Origin: Apilactobacillus micheneri
Lineage (GTDB): Bacteria; Bacillota; Bacilli; Lactobacillales; Lactobacillaceae
Assembly (NCBI RefSeq): GCF_002993975.1
Contig: NZ_POSO01000003.1
Location: 302,858 to 366,857 of the forward strand
Direction of reading: 5' to 3'
DNA length: 64,000 bases
Part shown: positions 29,148-39,713 of the stretch, one piece after another
Numbering within the stretch: position 1 is the stretch's first letter
How the letters are laid out: every line of letters begins with the position of its first letter
Notes under the pieces: model-generated
What the model was told of the DNA's origin: nothing
Databases searched by the model: none
What the model saw: the letters and a program-made list of their open reading frames with translations, nothing else
Made by a program: the position numbers and the translations under genes

Positions 29148-29861
29148 TTACTTTTTACCTTGCTTTGCTTGCACAAATTTTTCAATATCAGCTAAACGTT
29201 TTTGTCCATTATCAAAATATTTCTTATCATATTTTTTTGCATTTTCAAAGTAATAATCAAAGTCTTCTTCTAACACCATTGCTACAATTCCACGATCAAA
29301 ATTTGCTTTTCCATTTTTAGGTTGAGCATGTAATGTATTATCCAAAAATTGTGCAGCTTCAGAGAAATTACCCAGTGCTATCAAACTACTACCTAAAAGA
29401 TAATTAACATCTGGATCTTGTTTTCTAAATCCTTGAGCAGTTAATGCAAATACTACTGCTTTTTTATAATCTTTTTTACCCATGTAACTTTGAGCTAGCA
29501 TAATGTAAGCGTCAGCTTTCATATCACTGCTACTTAAAGAGTTAAATTGCTCAATAGACTTATCAAACTCACCTGCTGCATAGTAAACATTGCCTAACCC
29601 ATAAGTAAGTACTTCTTTTGCCTTTTTATTCTTATCGGCAAATAAACCTAGCGCTTTCATTATTAATTCTTCAGCTTGCGTAAAATTATGCAATTCTACT
29701 AAAAAAGCTCCTAAATCATAGTAAGTACGATAATCATTAGGATGTTCATCAATATCATTAACCAATTTGTGTAAAGTTTCGTCTGCTTTTTTTTGTTTTT
29801 CTTCGTGTTCTTTTTGAATCTTTAATTGCGAATTTTTTAGATTTTCATCATTTTTTACCAT
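29148..29861 (-). CDS. Tetratricopeptide-repeat protein
   Basis: A 237-residue soluble protein. A charged, Lys/Glu-rich coiled N-terminus (1-35) is followed by about four TPR units, recognisable in NDYRTYYDLGAFLVELHNF, YGLGNVYYAAGEFDKSIEQF, AYIMLAQSYMGKKDYKKAV and VNYLLGSSLIALGNFSEAA. It is presumably a protein-interaction scaffold. It is commonly found between recD2 and a phosphoglycerate-mutase-family gene in lactobacilli; partner unknown. Confidence 0.88.
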   Translation of the reverse strand: MVKNDENLKNSQLKIQKEHEEKQKKADETLHKLVNDIDEHPNDYRTYYDLGAFLVELHNFTQAEELIMKALGLFADKNKKAKEVLTYGLGNVYYAAGEFDKSIEQFNSLSSSDMKADAYIMLAQSYMGKKDYKKAVVFALTAQGFRKQDPDVNYLLGSSLIALGNFSEAAQFLDNTLHAQPKNGKANFDRGIVAMVLEEDFDYYFENAKKYDKKYFDNGQKRLADIEKFVQAKQGKK

Positions 29862-29871
29862 AATTAACCAC

Positions 29872-30528
29872 CTATATTAAATCAGTAGATTTTAAATGTT
29901 TATTTAAATATTCAGTATCATTCCATTTAATTAGATTAAAATTCTTGCCACAGTCATTAGTTTCCAAAATAGTGGTACTAGTATTAGCAAGGCCACCACG
30001 CTGTTTAATATTTTTAATTGGTGTTCCTAACAAAGAATTTATTAAGGCTTTTAAAGCTGCTCCATGACTAAAAATAATTACGTTATCGTCATTATTGTGA
30101 TTTTTAACTATATAATTAACAGCTGGTCTCATTCGATCAATAACATCTTGAAAACTTTCTCCACCGATTTCTTTAGCATCATATTTTTCAGGGTGATTTC
30201 TAAAATTATCAAATGATTGTGGATATTTAATTTTTACATCATCAAATTTTTGACCTTCCATTTTTCCTAGGTTAAATTCTTCTAAACGACTCCATAAGGT
30301 TAGGTCTGGACGATGCTTCAATTGTGAAATAACTCTTTCAGCAGTTATTCTAGCTCTTTTAATGGGACTAGAATAAGCATGCGCAAAATTAATATTTTCT
30401 AAATAACTTCCAAGTTGTTCCATTTCTTTATAACTTTGTGGTAGTAAATCAGAATCACCACCTGAACCTTGGTATCTACTTTCTAAATTCCATTTAGTTT
30501 TTCCATGTCTTATAAAATATAATTTCAA
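29872..30528 (-). CDS. Histidine phosphatase (phosphoglycerate mutase family)
   Basis: A 218-residue protein of the RHG phosphatase family. The phospho-accepting His is H8 in IRHGKTKWN; a second catalytic His lies in IIFSHGAALKAL near 155. Lactobacilli carry several such paralogues that act on small phosphorylated metabolites; the adjacent gene content does not fix a substrate. It is too short and divergent to be the glycolytic dPGM. First gene of a run with the TPR protein and recD2. Confidence 0.88.
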   Translation of the reverse strand: MKLYFIRHGKTKWNLESRYQGSGGDSDLLPQSYKEMEQLGSYLENINFAHAYSSPIKRARITAERVISQLKHRPDLTLWSRLEEFNLGKMEGQKFDDVKIKYPQSFDNFRNHPEKYDAKEIGGESFQDVIDRMRPAVNYIVKNHNNDDNVIIFSHGAALKALINSLLGTPIKNIKQRGGLANTSTTILETNDCGKNFNLIKWNDTEYLNKHLKSTDLI

Positions 30529-30598
30529 TTTTATCCCTCGTTCAAAAATGATTATGTATATTATCTCAATTTATTGATATAAATTCAAAGTATTAAAT

Positions 30599-30632
30599 AA
30601 AAAAAGTCTTTAAAAAACTTTAAAGACTTTTT
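30599..30632 (-). terminator. Intrinsic terminator of mnmA
   Basis: AAAGTCTTTAAA (30603-30614) pairs with TTTAAAGACTTT (30619-30630); A/T tracts flank it. Confidence 0.85.
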
Positions 30633-30635
30633 TCG

Positions 30636-31850
<1,215 letters not shown>

Positions 31851-31864
31851 TTATTAATTGCAAC

Positions 31865-31896
31865 AAAAAAAGAAACACCTGGAGTGTTTCTTTTTT
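31865..31896 (-). terminator. Intrinsic terminator after the DUF1831 gene
   Basis: GAAACAC (31872-31878) pairs with GTGTTTC (31884-31890); six or seven A/T extend each arm. Confidence 0.9.
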
Positions 31897-31897
31897 G

Positions 31898-32236
31898 TTA
31901 TTTTTGAATAAATACTTCTCTGTCAATAAAATTATTCATTAAATAATGAAATTGTTCGACTAATTTATCTTTGTTAATATTTTTAAAAATATTAACTTTG
32001 TTTAATCCATTACCACTTACAGTAGACATTTTGAATGATTTTAAATCTGATTTAAAGGTTATTTTTAATTTAATACCATTATATGGATCTTCAGTATCTA
32101 AAGATTGTTCAAAAGCAAAATTACCAGCATTAGTTTTACTAAAACCAGTATCACTTAAGGTATAACGTTTGATTGCTGGATTAATCGAATAAACTTGATT
32201 ATCGCCATCAATTTTGTTTTCTGTTTTAAATGCCAT
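31898..32236 (-). CDS. DUF1831-family protein
   Basis: A 112-residue soluble protein resembling the lactobacillar DUF1831 family (AFKTENKIDGDNQVYSINPAIKRYTL at the start). Members regularly follow the mnmA-linked cysteine desulfurase gene, as here, 20 bases downstream of it. No cysteine cluster or catalytic motif is visible. A role near tRNA thiolation is only suggested by position. Family call is from memory of the pattern. Confidence 0.75.
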   Translation of the reverse strand: MAFKTENKIDGDNQVYSINPAIKRYTLSDTGFSKTNAGNFAFEQSLDTEDPYNGIKLKITFKSDLKSFKMSTVSGNGLNKVNIFKNINKDKLVEQFHYLMNNFIDREVFIQK

Positions 32237-32255
32237 TAATTATTCCCCCCAACTA

Positions 32256-33404
32256 TTATTTTTTGATTCTTTTAATGATTTTAATTGTTGAATCAATAAA
32301 CTTATTAATATCATCCATAGTAGTAAACTTACCAAAACTAACTCTAATTGATTGATTAATTCTAGGACTATTTTTACCATACATTGCAATTAAAACATGT
32401 GAGGGTTCAATACTTCCAGCAGTACATGCTGAACCAGATGAAACTGCAATATTATCTAAGTCTAGATTAGTTTGTAATAAATCAGTAGGAACTCCCTTAA
32501 TCCATAGATTAAAGACATGTTGCAAATTAGTTTCACTCATTGAACCATTAACTTCAAATTCAATATTATTTTCATTAAATTGATTAATAATTTGATTTTT
32601 AAAAGAAATATAACGATCATGTAATTTTTGTTTCAAATCGGGGGTAGCTAAAGAAACCGCAGTGGCAAATCCAGAAATAGCTGGAATATTTTCTGTACCT
32701 GCACGTCTCTTATCTTCTTGATCCCCACCTTTGATAAAACTTGGAAAGTTAATGTCATCATTTTTATATAAGAAGCCCATCATTTTAGGACCATTAAGCT
32801 TATGTGCTGATGTCGATAACATATCAATATGGTCAGCTTTTACATCTATATCAGATAATCCATAGGCTTGCACAGCATCAGTATGAAACCATGCTTGATG
32901 ATTTTTTAATAATTCACCTATTTCATGAATAGGTAAATGTGAACCAACTTCGTTATTGCCAGTCATAATGGTAACTAAAATTGTTTCATCATCTAGAGCA
33001 TCTTTTAAGTCATCTAAGCTAATTTGACCATCTTCATCTACTGGAAGATAAGTAACTCTGAATCCCTTTTTTTCTAAGAACTCTAATGGCTTTAAAACGG
33101 CTTCATGTTCAATAGCAGTCGTAATGATATGATTACCTAGATTTTTTCTAGCTTCAACGGTTTGCATAATTGCAGTGTTATCACTTTCGGTACCACCACT
33201 AGTAAAGATAATTTCATCAGACTGGGCATTAATGCTTTTTGCAATTATATCTCTACTATTTTCTAAAATAGTATGTGCCTGTCTACCTATTCCATATAGG
33301 GTTGAAGCATTACCATATACATTTTTGAATTTATCATACATATCTGCTAAAACTTCATTATCCATCTTGGTTGTAGCAGCATTGTCCAAATAAATTTCTT
33401 TCAA
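32256..33404 (-). CDS. iscS: Cysteine desulfurase, IscS/NifS class
   Basis: PLP enzyme converting cysteine to alanine plus enzyme-bound persulfide. In 382 residues the PLP lysine is K202 in TSAHKLNGP, the cofactor-contacting His is in TAIEHEAVL (H100), and the persulfide Cys is C327 in SSGSACTAGS. The long flexible Cys loop marks group I. With mnmA next door its main duty is probably 2-thiouridine synthesis. It is the third gene of the nudF/mtnN run. Confidence 0.94.
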   Translation of the reverse strand: MKEIYLDNAATTKMDNEVLADMYDKFKNVYGNASTLYGIGRQAHTILENSRDIIAKSINAQSDEIIFTSGGTESDNTAIMQTVEARKNLGNHIITTAIEHEAVLKPLEFLEKKGFRVTYLPVDEDGQISLDDLKDALDDETILVTIMTGNNEVGSHLPIHEIGELLKNHQAWFHTDAVQAYGLSDIDVKADHIDMLSTSAHKLNGPKMMGFLYKNDDINFPSFIKGGDQEDKRRAGTENIPAISGFATAVSLATPDLKQKLHDRYISFKNQIINQFNENNIEFEVNGSMSETNLQHVFNLWIKGVPTDLLQTNLDLDNIAVSSGSACTAGSIEPSHVLIAMYGKNSPRINQSIRVSFGKFTTMDDINKFIDSTIKIIKRIKK

Positions 33405-33420
33405 GTATAACTAACCCTCT

Positions 33421-34113
33421 CTATTTTTGATTATTAAACAAGTCTAATAGCATCTTGGCAGAACGCTTTCCAGCTTCAAGAATAAATTCATCAAAACTGT
33501 TATCAGCATCTTCATCGCCAACGTCAGACATTGCTCTTACAACAACATAAGGAATATCAAATTGGTTAGCAATTTGTCCAACAGCAGCTCCTTCCATCTC
33601 ACATGATAATGCATCAGGAAATTCTTTTAATATATTATCTGTGTCAGCTTTTGATGCAACAAACTGATCTCCGGTAACAATTAATCCACTCTTTACATTC
33701 ATACCTACATCTTTTGATGCTTCAGCAAGCTTCTTACACCATAATTCAGATGCTTTAAATCTGGCTGGTTGCCCAGGTAATTGACCATAAACATATCCAG
33801 CAGGACGAGCGTCTACATCATGATAAGCCGTTTCACTAGAAATTACTACATCCCCTACAGAAAGGCCTGATCCAATTCCACCAGCAGATCCAGAATTAAT
33901 TACAATATCCACATTAAAATTGGTAATTAACATTGCAGTAGTTGATCCCGCTTCTACTTTACCAATTCCCGATTTAACTAAAACAACTTCTTGTCCAAGA
34001 ATGTTTCCTTCATGAAAAATGACCCCATGAATATCTGTTTGTTTATCATTGTCTAACTGAGTAATTAAAGTTTTAATTTCTTCATCCATTGCACATAAAA
34101 TTCCAAATTTCAT
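33421..34113 (-). CDS. mtnN: 5'-methylthioadenosine/S-adenosylhomocysteine nucleosidase
   Basis: Cleaves MTA and SAH to adenine plus thiosugar, recycling SAM by-products and feeding AI-2 synthesis where luxS exists. The 230 residues start MKFGILCAMDEEIK and carry INSGSAGGIGSGL, EMEGAAVGQIA and VRAMSDVGDEDA, with the catalytic Asp. The ATG at 34111-34113 is 8 bases behind GGAG; the longer start at 34122 overlaps that site. Length is normal. Confidence 0.96.
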   Translation of the reverse strand: MKFGILCAMDEEIKTLITQLDNDKQTDIHGVIFHEGNILGQEVVLVKSGIGKVEAGSTTAMLITNFNVDIVINSGSAGGIGSGLSVGDVVISSETAYHDVDARPAGYVYGQLPGQPARFKASELWCKKLAEASKDVGMNVKSGLIVTGDQFVASKADTDNILKEFPDALSCEMEGAAVGQIANQFDIPYVVVRAMSDVGDEDADNSFDEFILEAGKRSAKMLLDLFNNQK

Positions 34114-34130
34114 AATTAGCACTCCATATT

Positions 34131-34333
34131 CTAAGGATTAAAAAAGAACAATACTAAATAGACAATTATTATTCCAATAATTAGTAAAAAATTGTCCAAT
34201 TTAATTTTCTTTTTAATCCACTATTTGTATATTCAACTTTTTGTTTATCTTCTTTATTAATATGTTTGTTGTGGGAATCTTTTATGTGTTTTTTATAAGC
34301 TTCCCTAGTTAAATTATCAGTATCATTTTTCAT
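34131..34333 (-). pseudogene. Small single-helix membrane protein, frameshifted
   Basis: From the ATG at 34331-34333 a 50-residue frame (MKNDTDNLTREAYKKHIKDS..) ends at 34181. In the next frame, downstream, a hydrophobic helix LDNFLLIIGIIIVYLVLFFF ends at 34131-34133, immediately before the mtnN ribosome site. Together they look like one small protein with a charged N-terminus and a C-terminal membrane anchor of about 66 residues. One missing A in the A-rich stretch near 34200-34212 explains the break. A gene like this between a Nudix gene and mtnN is common in lactobacilli, from memory. Confidence 0.65.
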
Positions 34334-34345
34334 AACACTAAACAC

Positions 34346-34894
34346 CTACTTTTTCTGCAACAATTTCCAATAAAAAATTGCAGTAATAGTTTTAGCATCT
34401 TCAATTTTACCATCTTCAATTAATTGCATAGCTTCTTCTAAACTATATTCATTAATATTTAAATATTCACCTTGATCTCTAGGCAATTCGTCACTAACAG
34501 GTTCTAAGTCTGTTGCCATATAAAGATCCATGTATTCATCAGAAAAACCAACTGTTGAATAAAAACCCGTAATTCTCTTTAAATTTCTAGCATGATATCT
34601 AGTTTCTTCATTAAGTTCTCTAATAGCAGCATGCTTAGAAGATGCATCATCCCTACTATCAACTTTACCAGCTGGAATTTCTAAAGTAGCTTTAGCAATT
34701 GGAGCACGCCATTGTTTTTCTAATAACATCTTATTGTTTTTAGTCACAACAAGAATCCCAACTGCTTTAGCATGATGAACTACATCTCTAGTTGCAGTTT
34801 CTCCGTTAGGTAATTTAACAGTTTGTTTCTCAACATTGATAATTGAGCCTTTATATTTAGGCTCATTTTTAATCACTTTTTCTTCCAAATCCAT
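34346..34894 (-). CDS. nudF: Nudix hydrolase, ADP-ribose pyrophosphatase type
   Basis: Hydrolyses ADP-ribose or related nucleotide sugars. The 182 residues contain a Nudix region starting AGKVDSRDD and continuing AAIRELNEETRY; the spacing is two residues longer than the strict box and the final Gly is Arg. This EETRY form is what I expect of lactobacillar NudF proteins, so it is probably active. SVGFSDEYMDLYMATDL follows, as in the ADP-ribose group. It leads the operon with the small membrane protein, mtnN and the desulfurase. Confidence 0.88.
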   Translation of the reverse strand: MDLEEKVIKNEPKYKGSIINVEKQTVKLPNGETATRDVVHHAKAVGILVVTKNNKMLLEKQWRAPIAKATLEIPAGKVDSRDDASSKHAAIRELNEETRYHARNLKRITGFYSTVGFSDEYMDLYMATDLEPVSDELPRDQGEYLNINEYSLEEAMQLIEDGKIEDAKTITAIFYWKLLQKK

Positions 34895-34948
34895 AAAATA
34901 ATCACCTTTATCCTAATAGTTTTATTCTATCGATATTTAAATGTTTTT

Positions 34949-35161
34949 TCAATTATCAGATTCAATAAAAGTTATTTTCACAGCTTGAGGACCTTTTTTT
35001 CCTTCAGCGATTTGGTATTCAACAAGATCACCAATATTAATATCATCGGCCTTTTTATTAGTGACTGAAGATGCATGGAAAAAAACTTTATTTTTATCTT
35101 GTCCTTTTAAGAATCCAAAATCATGTTCTGGATTAAAATTATTTACTTTACCTTTTATCAT
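34949..35161 (-). CDS. Cold-shock-domain protein, divergent
   Basis: A 70-residue single-stranded nucleic-acid-binding protein. GFLKGQDKNKVFFHAS corresponds to the RNP motifs of CspA (GFGFI and VFVH) and KGPQAVKI to the C-terminal CSD strand. The usual KWFN is replaced by NNFN, losing the stacking Trp, and the first Gly of GFGF is Asp, so binding may differ from standard Csp. Start is the ATG at 35159-35161, 6 bases after AAGGAG. It follows the ileS terminator and may be a separate unit. Confidence 0.88.
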   Translation of the reverse strand: MIKGKVNNFNPEHDFGFLKGQDKNKVFFHASSVTNKKADDINIGDLVEYQIAEGKKGPQAVKITFIESDN

Positions 35162-35173
35162 AATATGCTCCTT

Positions 35174-35210
35174 AAAATAAAAATTCTGGGATAAAACATC
35201 CCAGAATTTT
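35174..35210 (-). terminator. Intrinsic terminator of ileS
   Basis: AAAATTCTGGGA and TCCCAGAATTTT form a 12-bp perfect stem right behind the ileS stop, then a T-rich run on the minus strand. Confidence 0.9.
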
Positions 35211-35213
35211 TTA

Positions 35214-38015
35214 TTATTTCTCTTCAAATCCTTCAGTTGCAGTTTCTGGGAAATTTGCACGAACAATTTTAGCACAACGTCCACAGAATTTAGGATAATC
35301 AGAATCGGTTCCTACATCAGTACTAATTAAACGACAACGTTCACATGTGTCACCATCTGCATGATCAACCTTAATTGAAATTTCATCTTTAAAGTTTTGA
35401 GCATCACTAGGTGCATTTTCGATATTATCAGTAGACAATTGAGATACCATTAATATTTGTTGAATATTAGCATTTAATTCATTCATTAATGTTTTATTAT
35501 CATCATTTAAATATAATGATAATTTTGCTTCTGATGGTTTACCAATTAGTTTATTGTCACGAGCTTCTTCTAATGATTTTAGAACATCATCACGAAGATT
35601 CATGAATTTTGACCATTTATCTAAAATATCATTTTCATTTGGATAATTTTCTACTTCTGGCATTTCAGATAGTTGTGCAAAATCTTCGGATTCTTTCAAG
35701 AATGGCCAGATTTCTTCAGCAGTATGTGGAAGAATTGGAGTAATCAATTTTGTGATTGATACAACAGCTTTGTATAGAACTGTTTGCATTGATCTTCTAG
35801 TCAAACTGTCTTTTGGATCAATATATAGAATATCTTTAGCAAAATCTAAATAAAATGCTGATAAATCAGAATTAATAAATGATTGTAATTTACGATTTAA
35901 GCTTAAGAAATCATAGTTATCGTAATCATTCTTAATTTCACTAACAAATTTGTTCAATTTAATTAGCATATATTTATCAACTGATGGCATTTCATCAAAA
36001 CTAACTGCGTTTTCTTTAGGATCAAAATCGCTAGTATTAGCTAACATATATCTAATAGTATTTCTAATTTTCTTGTATGAATCAGAAACTTTCACAAAAT
36101 TTTCCATTGATACACGAACATCAGCAGATGTATCAACTGATGTTACCCATAAACGAACAATTTCAGCACCCATTTTCTTAATTACATCAATAGGAGCAAT
36201 TGTGTTACCAAGTGATTTACTCATTTTGTGACCATTACCATCTAGAGTAAATCCTTGTGATAACAATTGCTTGTATGGAGCTTTATTATCATAAGCCACA
36301 CTAGTAATTAAACTCGAATTGAACCAACCACGATATTGGTCAGAACCTTCAAGGTATAAATCAGCTGGATAGTTTAAATAATCACGTTCTGCACAAACAC
36401 CTTGGTGTGATGAACCTGAATCAAACCAGACATCCATAATATCATTTTCTTTTGTGAATTTACCATTTGGAGAATGTTCACTAGTGAAACCTTCAGGTAA
36501 TAATTCTTTAGCCTCTTTTTCAAACCAAATATCAGAACCATATTTAGCAAATAAATCAGCAACATGATCAGTAGTTTCCTTAGTGATAATTGCTTCACCA
36601 TCTTCACCATAGAAAATAGGTAGTGGAACTCCCCAAACACGTTGTCTAGAAATTACCCAGTCACCACGATCTTTAATCATATTGTGTAAACGTTTTTTAC
36701 CCCAACTAGGTTTAAAATCAACGTCTTCAATTGCATTTAAAATATTGTCTTTAATTTTATCAACAGAAGCAAACCATTGATCAGTAGCACGATAAATAAC
36801 TGGCTTTTTAGTACGCCAATCAAATGGATAACTATGAACAATTGGTTCTTGTTTAAGTAATAAATCCGCCTCTTTTAATTTATTTAAAGCAATTTCATTA
36901 GCATCATCATAAAAGACACCTTCAAAATCCTTACCAGCATCTTTAGTTAAATATCCTTGTGCATCAACATCCACAAAAATATCTAATCCATTAGCTTTAC
37001 CAACATTATAGTCATCTTCACCAAATCCAGGCGCAGTATGAACTAATCCAGTACCAGTATCGATAGTAACAAAGTCACCTATCATAGTAAGAATCTTACG
37101 ATCCATAAATGGATGCTTTGCAAGTACTCCTTCAAGTTCTTGACCTTTAACAATTTTAACAATCTTATAGTTGTCCCAACCAAATGCTTCAGCATCTTTT
37201 TCAACTAATTCAGTTGCTAAAACAAATTTGCGATTATCACCTTCAGGTTGAACTACTGAATAGTCAAAACCGCCATCAATAGTAATACCTTCAGATGCTG
37301 GAATAGTCCAAGGAGTAGTAGTCCAAACAACCATGTAAGTGTTATCTTCGTCTAATACGCCTTTACCATCAATAACTTTTTCTGCATAAAAAGCAGTTTG
37401 TGAAGTAATATCATGATATTCAACTTCTGCTTCGGCTAATGCTGATTCAGAAGACCAAGACCAAATAACTGGTTTTTTACCACGATAAATTAAACCTTTT
37501 TCAGCCATTTTACCAAAAACACGAATTTCAGCTGCTTCAAATTCAGGTTTCAAGGTTAAATATGGATTATCCCATTCAGCAGAAACACCTAATCTTTCAA
37601 ATTCCTTACGTTGACGATCAACCTGTTTCAACGCATAATCATGACACAATTTTCTAAAGTCATTAGTAGACATTTTTTTACGATCATAACCTGCTTGAGT
37701 TAACTTTTGTTCAATAGGCAATCCATGAGTATCCCAACCTGGAACATATGGTGATCTAAAACCATTCATTGATTTATATCTAACAATAAAATCTTTGGAA
37801 ATTTTATTCATAGCATGTCCCATATGAATATCACCATTGGCATATGGAGGGCCATCATGAAGAATAAATGATGGCTTTCCTTGGTTTAACTTTTGTCTTA
37901 ATTCATAAACATGATTATCTTCCCATACTTTTTGACGCTCAGCTTCTTTAACTGGTAAATTACCGCGCATCTTAAATTTAGTTTTACCTAAATTTAGAGT
38001 ATCTTTTACTCGCAT
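35214..38015 (-). CDS. ileS: Isoleucyl-tRNA synthetase
   Basis: Class I synthetase charging tRNA-Ile. About 933 residues with HIGH-type motif [17 protein letters not shown], the editing domain ([10 protein letters not shown]), KMSKS near 598 in [10 protein letters not shown], and a C-terminal zinc site CERCR...CGRC. The start is the ATG at 38013-38015 behind AAAGGAG; a TTG two codons earlier is a less likely choice. A T-box leader precedes it, so expression should respond to uncharged tRNA-Ile. Standard bacterial (type 1-like) arrangement. Confidence 0.97.
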   Translation of the reverse strand: MRVKDTLNLGKTKFKMRGNLPVKEAERQKVWEDNHVYELRQKLNQGKPSFILHDGPPYANGDIHMGHAMNKISKDFIVRYKSMNGFRSPYVPGWDTHGLPIEQKLTQAGYDRKKMSTNDFRKLCHDYALKQVDRQRKEFERLGVSAEWDNPYLTLKPEFEAAEIRVFGKMAEKGLIYRGKKPVIWSWSSESALAEAEVEYHDITSQTAFYAEKVIDGKGVLDEDNTYMVVWTTTPWTIPASEGITIDGGFDYSVVQPEGDNRKFVLATELVEKDAEAFGWDNYKIVKIVKGQELEGVLAKHPFMDRKILTMIGDFVTIDTGTGLVHTAPGFGEDDYNVGKANGLDIFVDVDAQGYLTKDAGKDFEGVFYDDANEIALNKLKEADLLLKQEPIVHSYPFDWRTKKPVIYRATDQWFASVDKIKDNILNAIEDVDFKPSWGKKRLHNMIKDRGDWVISRQRVWGVPLPIFYGEDGEAIITKETTDHVADLFAKYGSDIWFEKEAKELLPEGFTSEHSPNGKFTKENDIMDVWFDSGSSHQGVCAERDYLNYPADLYLEGSDQYRGWFNSSLITSVAYDNKAPYKQLLSQGFTLDGNGHKMSKSLGNTIAPIDVIKKMGAEIVRLWVTSVDTSADVRVSMENFVKVSDSYKKIRNTIRYMLANTSDFDPKENAVSFDEMPSVDKYMLIKLNKFVSEIKNDYDNYDFLSLNRKLQSFINSDLSAFYLDFAKDILYIDPKDSLTRRSMQTVLYKAVVSITKLITPILPHTAEEIWPFLKESEDFAQLSEMPEVENYPNENDILDKWSKFMNLRDDVLKSLEEARDNKLIGKPSEAKLSLYLNDDNKTLMNELNANIQQILMVSQLSTDNIENAPSDAQNFKDEISIKVDHADGDTCERCRLISTDVGTDSDYPKFCGRCAKIVRANFPETATEGFEEK

Positions 38016-38040
38016 GAACAAACAACTCCTTTAAAATTTA

Positions 38041-38225
38041 ATAAAAAAAGAAGACTTCATCACAAGGGACGAAATCTTCCGTGGTACCACCCAATTTTAG
38101 AATAATAATTCTATCTTGATTAATTTTAAGTATAACAAAGAGATGATCTGTAATATATTGATTAACAACTAACCTCACACCATACATTAGCTCGCTTTTG
38201 TTTCAATATAAACTTTCTGTTCTCT
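38041..38225 (-). promoter_or_regulatory. T-box riboswitch leader of ileS
   Basis: The minus strand carries the antiterminator signature GGGTGGTACCACG (complement of about 38081-38093), followed by CGTCCCT and a terminator stem GAAGA..TCTTC (38050-38079) ending in a T run. Upstream sequence can form a long stem (ATATTGA with TCAATAT) suitable for Stem I. I could not fix the specifier codon with certainty; several ATC/ATT triplets are present. By position it should sense uncharged tRNA-Ile. Confidence 0.92.
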
Positions 38226-38236
38226 AACTTAATTAG

Positions 38237-38881
38237 CTATTTAATTATTTTAGAAGAACCATCTGGATAAAATACTTCGATGTTTTTATCATTTGATTCA
38301 TCATTATTTACTGATTTTACGCCTGCAGATTTACTATTGTCAAGTTCATTTACTTTTTTCAAAACGTTATCATAATTATCATCTGAAGAATTAATTACTT
38401 GATCCCATTTATCGTTATTTAATAATTCAATTTGACTATTTAATAAATTTTGAATTTTTTGTTTAAATTGAGCAGTACTCTTATGCAAATCATCATTAAC
38501 TGTTAATAAAGATTTTGCTCGATCTGAAGCATTTTTAATAATTAGGTCAGCCTTATCACTAGCATCATCCAAAATTTTATCAGCTTTTTTATGAGAAGTT
38601 TGATATATTTCCTTGGAATCTTTTTCAGCATTGCTTTTCAAGTTATCGGCAGCATTTTGTGCAACAATAATTGATTGATTTAATGAATCTTTCATCCCAT
38701 TAAAATGTTCTAATTGTTCATTAGCTGAAGACAATTTTTTCTTTAATGATTCATTATCCTCCAAAGTTAATTGATAGTCTTTAATAATCCTATCTAAATA
38801 ATCATTAACTTCATCAATATTATAGCCTCTCATTTTAACTGAAAATTCTTTATTATGAATATCTTGTGGGCTAAGTACCAT
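38237..38881 (-). CDS. divIVA: Cell division protein DivIVA
   Basis: Coiled-coil protein that marks curved membrane at septum and poles. The 214 residues start with the membrane-binding domain (LSPQDIHNKEFSVKMRGYNIDEVNDYLD), followed by long coiled coil (about 30-155) and an acidic low-complexity tail. It is the last gene of the dcw-ylm series. No terminator is visible between it and the ileS T-box leader. Confidence 0.95.
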   Translation of the reverse strand: MVLSPQDIHNKEFSVKMRGYNIDEVNDYLDRIIKDYQLTLEDNESLKKKLSSANEQLEHFNGMKDSLNQSIIVAQNAADNLKSNAEKDSKEIYQTSHKKADKILDDASDKADLIIKNASDRAKSLLTVNDDLHKSTAQFKQKIQNLLNSQIELLNNDKWDQVINSSDDNYDNVLKKVNELDNSKSAGVKSVNNDESNDKNIEVFYPDGSSKIIK

Positions 38882-38899
38882 TTTATCAATTCCTCCAAA

Positions 38900-39682
38900 T
38901 CATTTTCTTAATATTGAAACAAGCGCTCTCTTTTTACCCTTTTTTGTTTCTCCATTTTGACCTTTTAATTTTATCCTACCATATCGTCTAACAGATATAA
39001 CATCATTTACAGAAATTTCATTATCAGGATGATCATAAAGCGTCCAATTTAAATGAACACGTTTATGGCTAACAAGTGTTTTAGCATCATTCCTTGAAAT
39101 ATTAAAAGAACTAGCAATAACATTATCTATTCTAAAAGAAGATAAAGTAAGAGACCTATCTTTCCATTCATCTTCCGGAACTATAATATCAGAAAAATTA
39201 ACTTGTTTAATAGAAACTTTAGTTTTGCCAATTTTATCAATAGTCATTTTTAAGTAATCAGAAATTTCCTTGGTACATAAGAATTGCCAATTTTCACCAT
39301 CTGTTAAGATATCACCAATTGTAGATCGTTCAATTCCTGCACCCATAAGTGTCCCTAAAATTTTACTATGCTTTAGCTTAGAAAACTTAATTGGATATAT
39401 TATTTGATAGGCCACGATATTAAAATCATCATAGTTAGGAGAAAAATATTCAGGATATATAACTGCTCTCTTCATTTCAGAAGTTCTATAACCACCAAAA
39501 CTAGTAATCTCTAAATCATTATAACAATTAACAATAGTAGTTAATATATATATTTCTCTAGGATTTAAAAACTTTGTCAAAATTGGTCGATACTGATTAA
39601 TAGCTTCATTTGCTAAATCATCACATGATTCCACAAATGGAAGTTCTTCTTTTCTAAAATGTTGTTTAACATTAGAGTTCAT
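38900..39682 (-). CDS. ylmH: S4-domain RNA-binding protein YlmH
   Basis: A 260-residue protein with the YlmH N-terminal region (FVESCDDLANEA..FLNPREIYI) and a C-terminal S4 RNA-binding domain (about 180-245, SSFNISRNDAKTLVSHKRVHLNW). In Gram-positive bacteria it is linked to division genes and to rescue of stalled 50S-peptidyl-tRNA. It lies directly between sepF and divIVA; the usual ylmG (YggT-type membrane gene) before it is missing. Confidence 0.93.
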   Translation of the reverse strand: MNSNVKQHFRKEELPFVESCDDLANEAINQYRPILTKFLNPREIYILTTIVNCYNDLEITSFGGYRTSEMKRAVIYPEYFSPNYDDFNIVAYQIIYPIKFSKLKHSKILGTLMGAGIERSTIGDILTDGENWQFLCTKEISDYLKMTIDKIGKTKVSIKQVNFSDIIVPEDEWKDRSLTLSSFRIDNVIASSFNISRNDAKTLVSHKRVHLNWTLYDHPDNEISVNDVISVRRYGRIKLKGQNGETKKGKKRALVSILRK

Positions 39683-39713
39683 TTAATTAATCAAATCCCT
39701 CAATCAAATAATT

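Noticed and set aside
34346-34894. Nudix protein as inactive because of a non-standard Nudix box
   Set aside because: The longer spacing and EETRY end fit what I recall of lactobacillar NudF proteins, so it is not evidence of loss.
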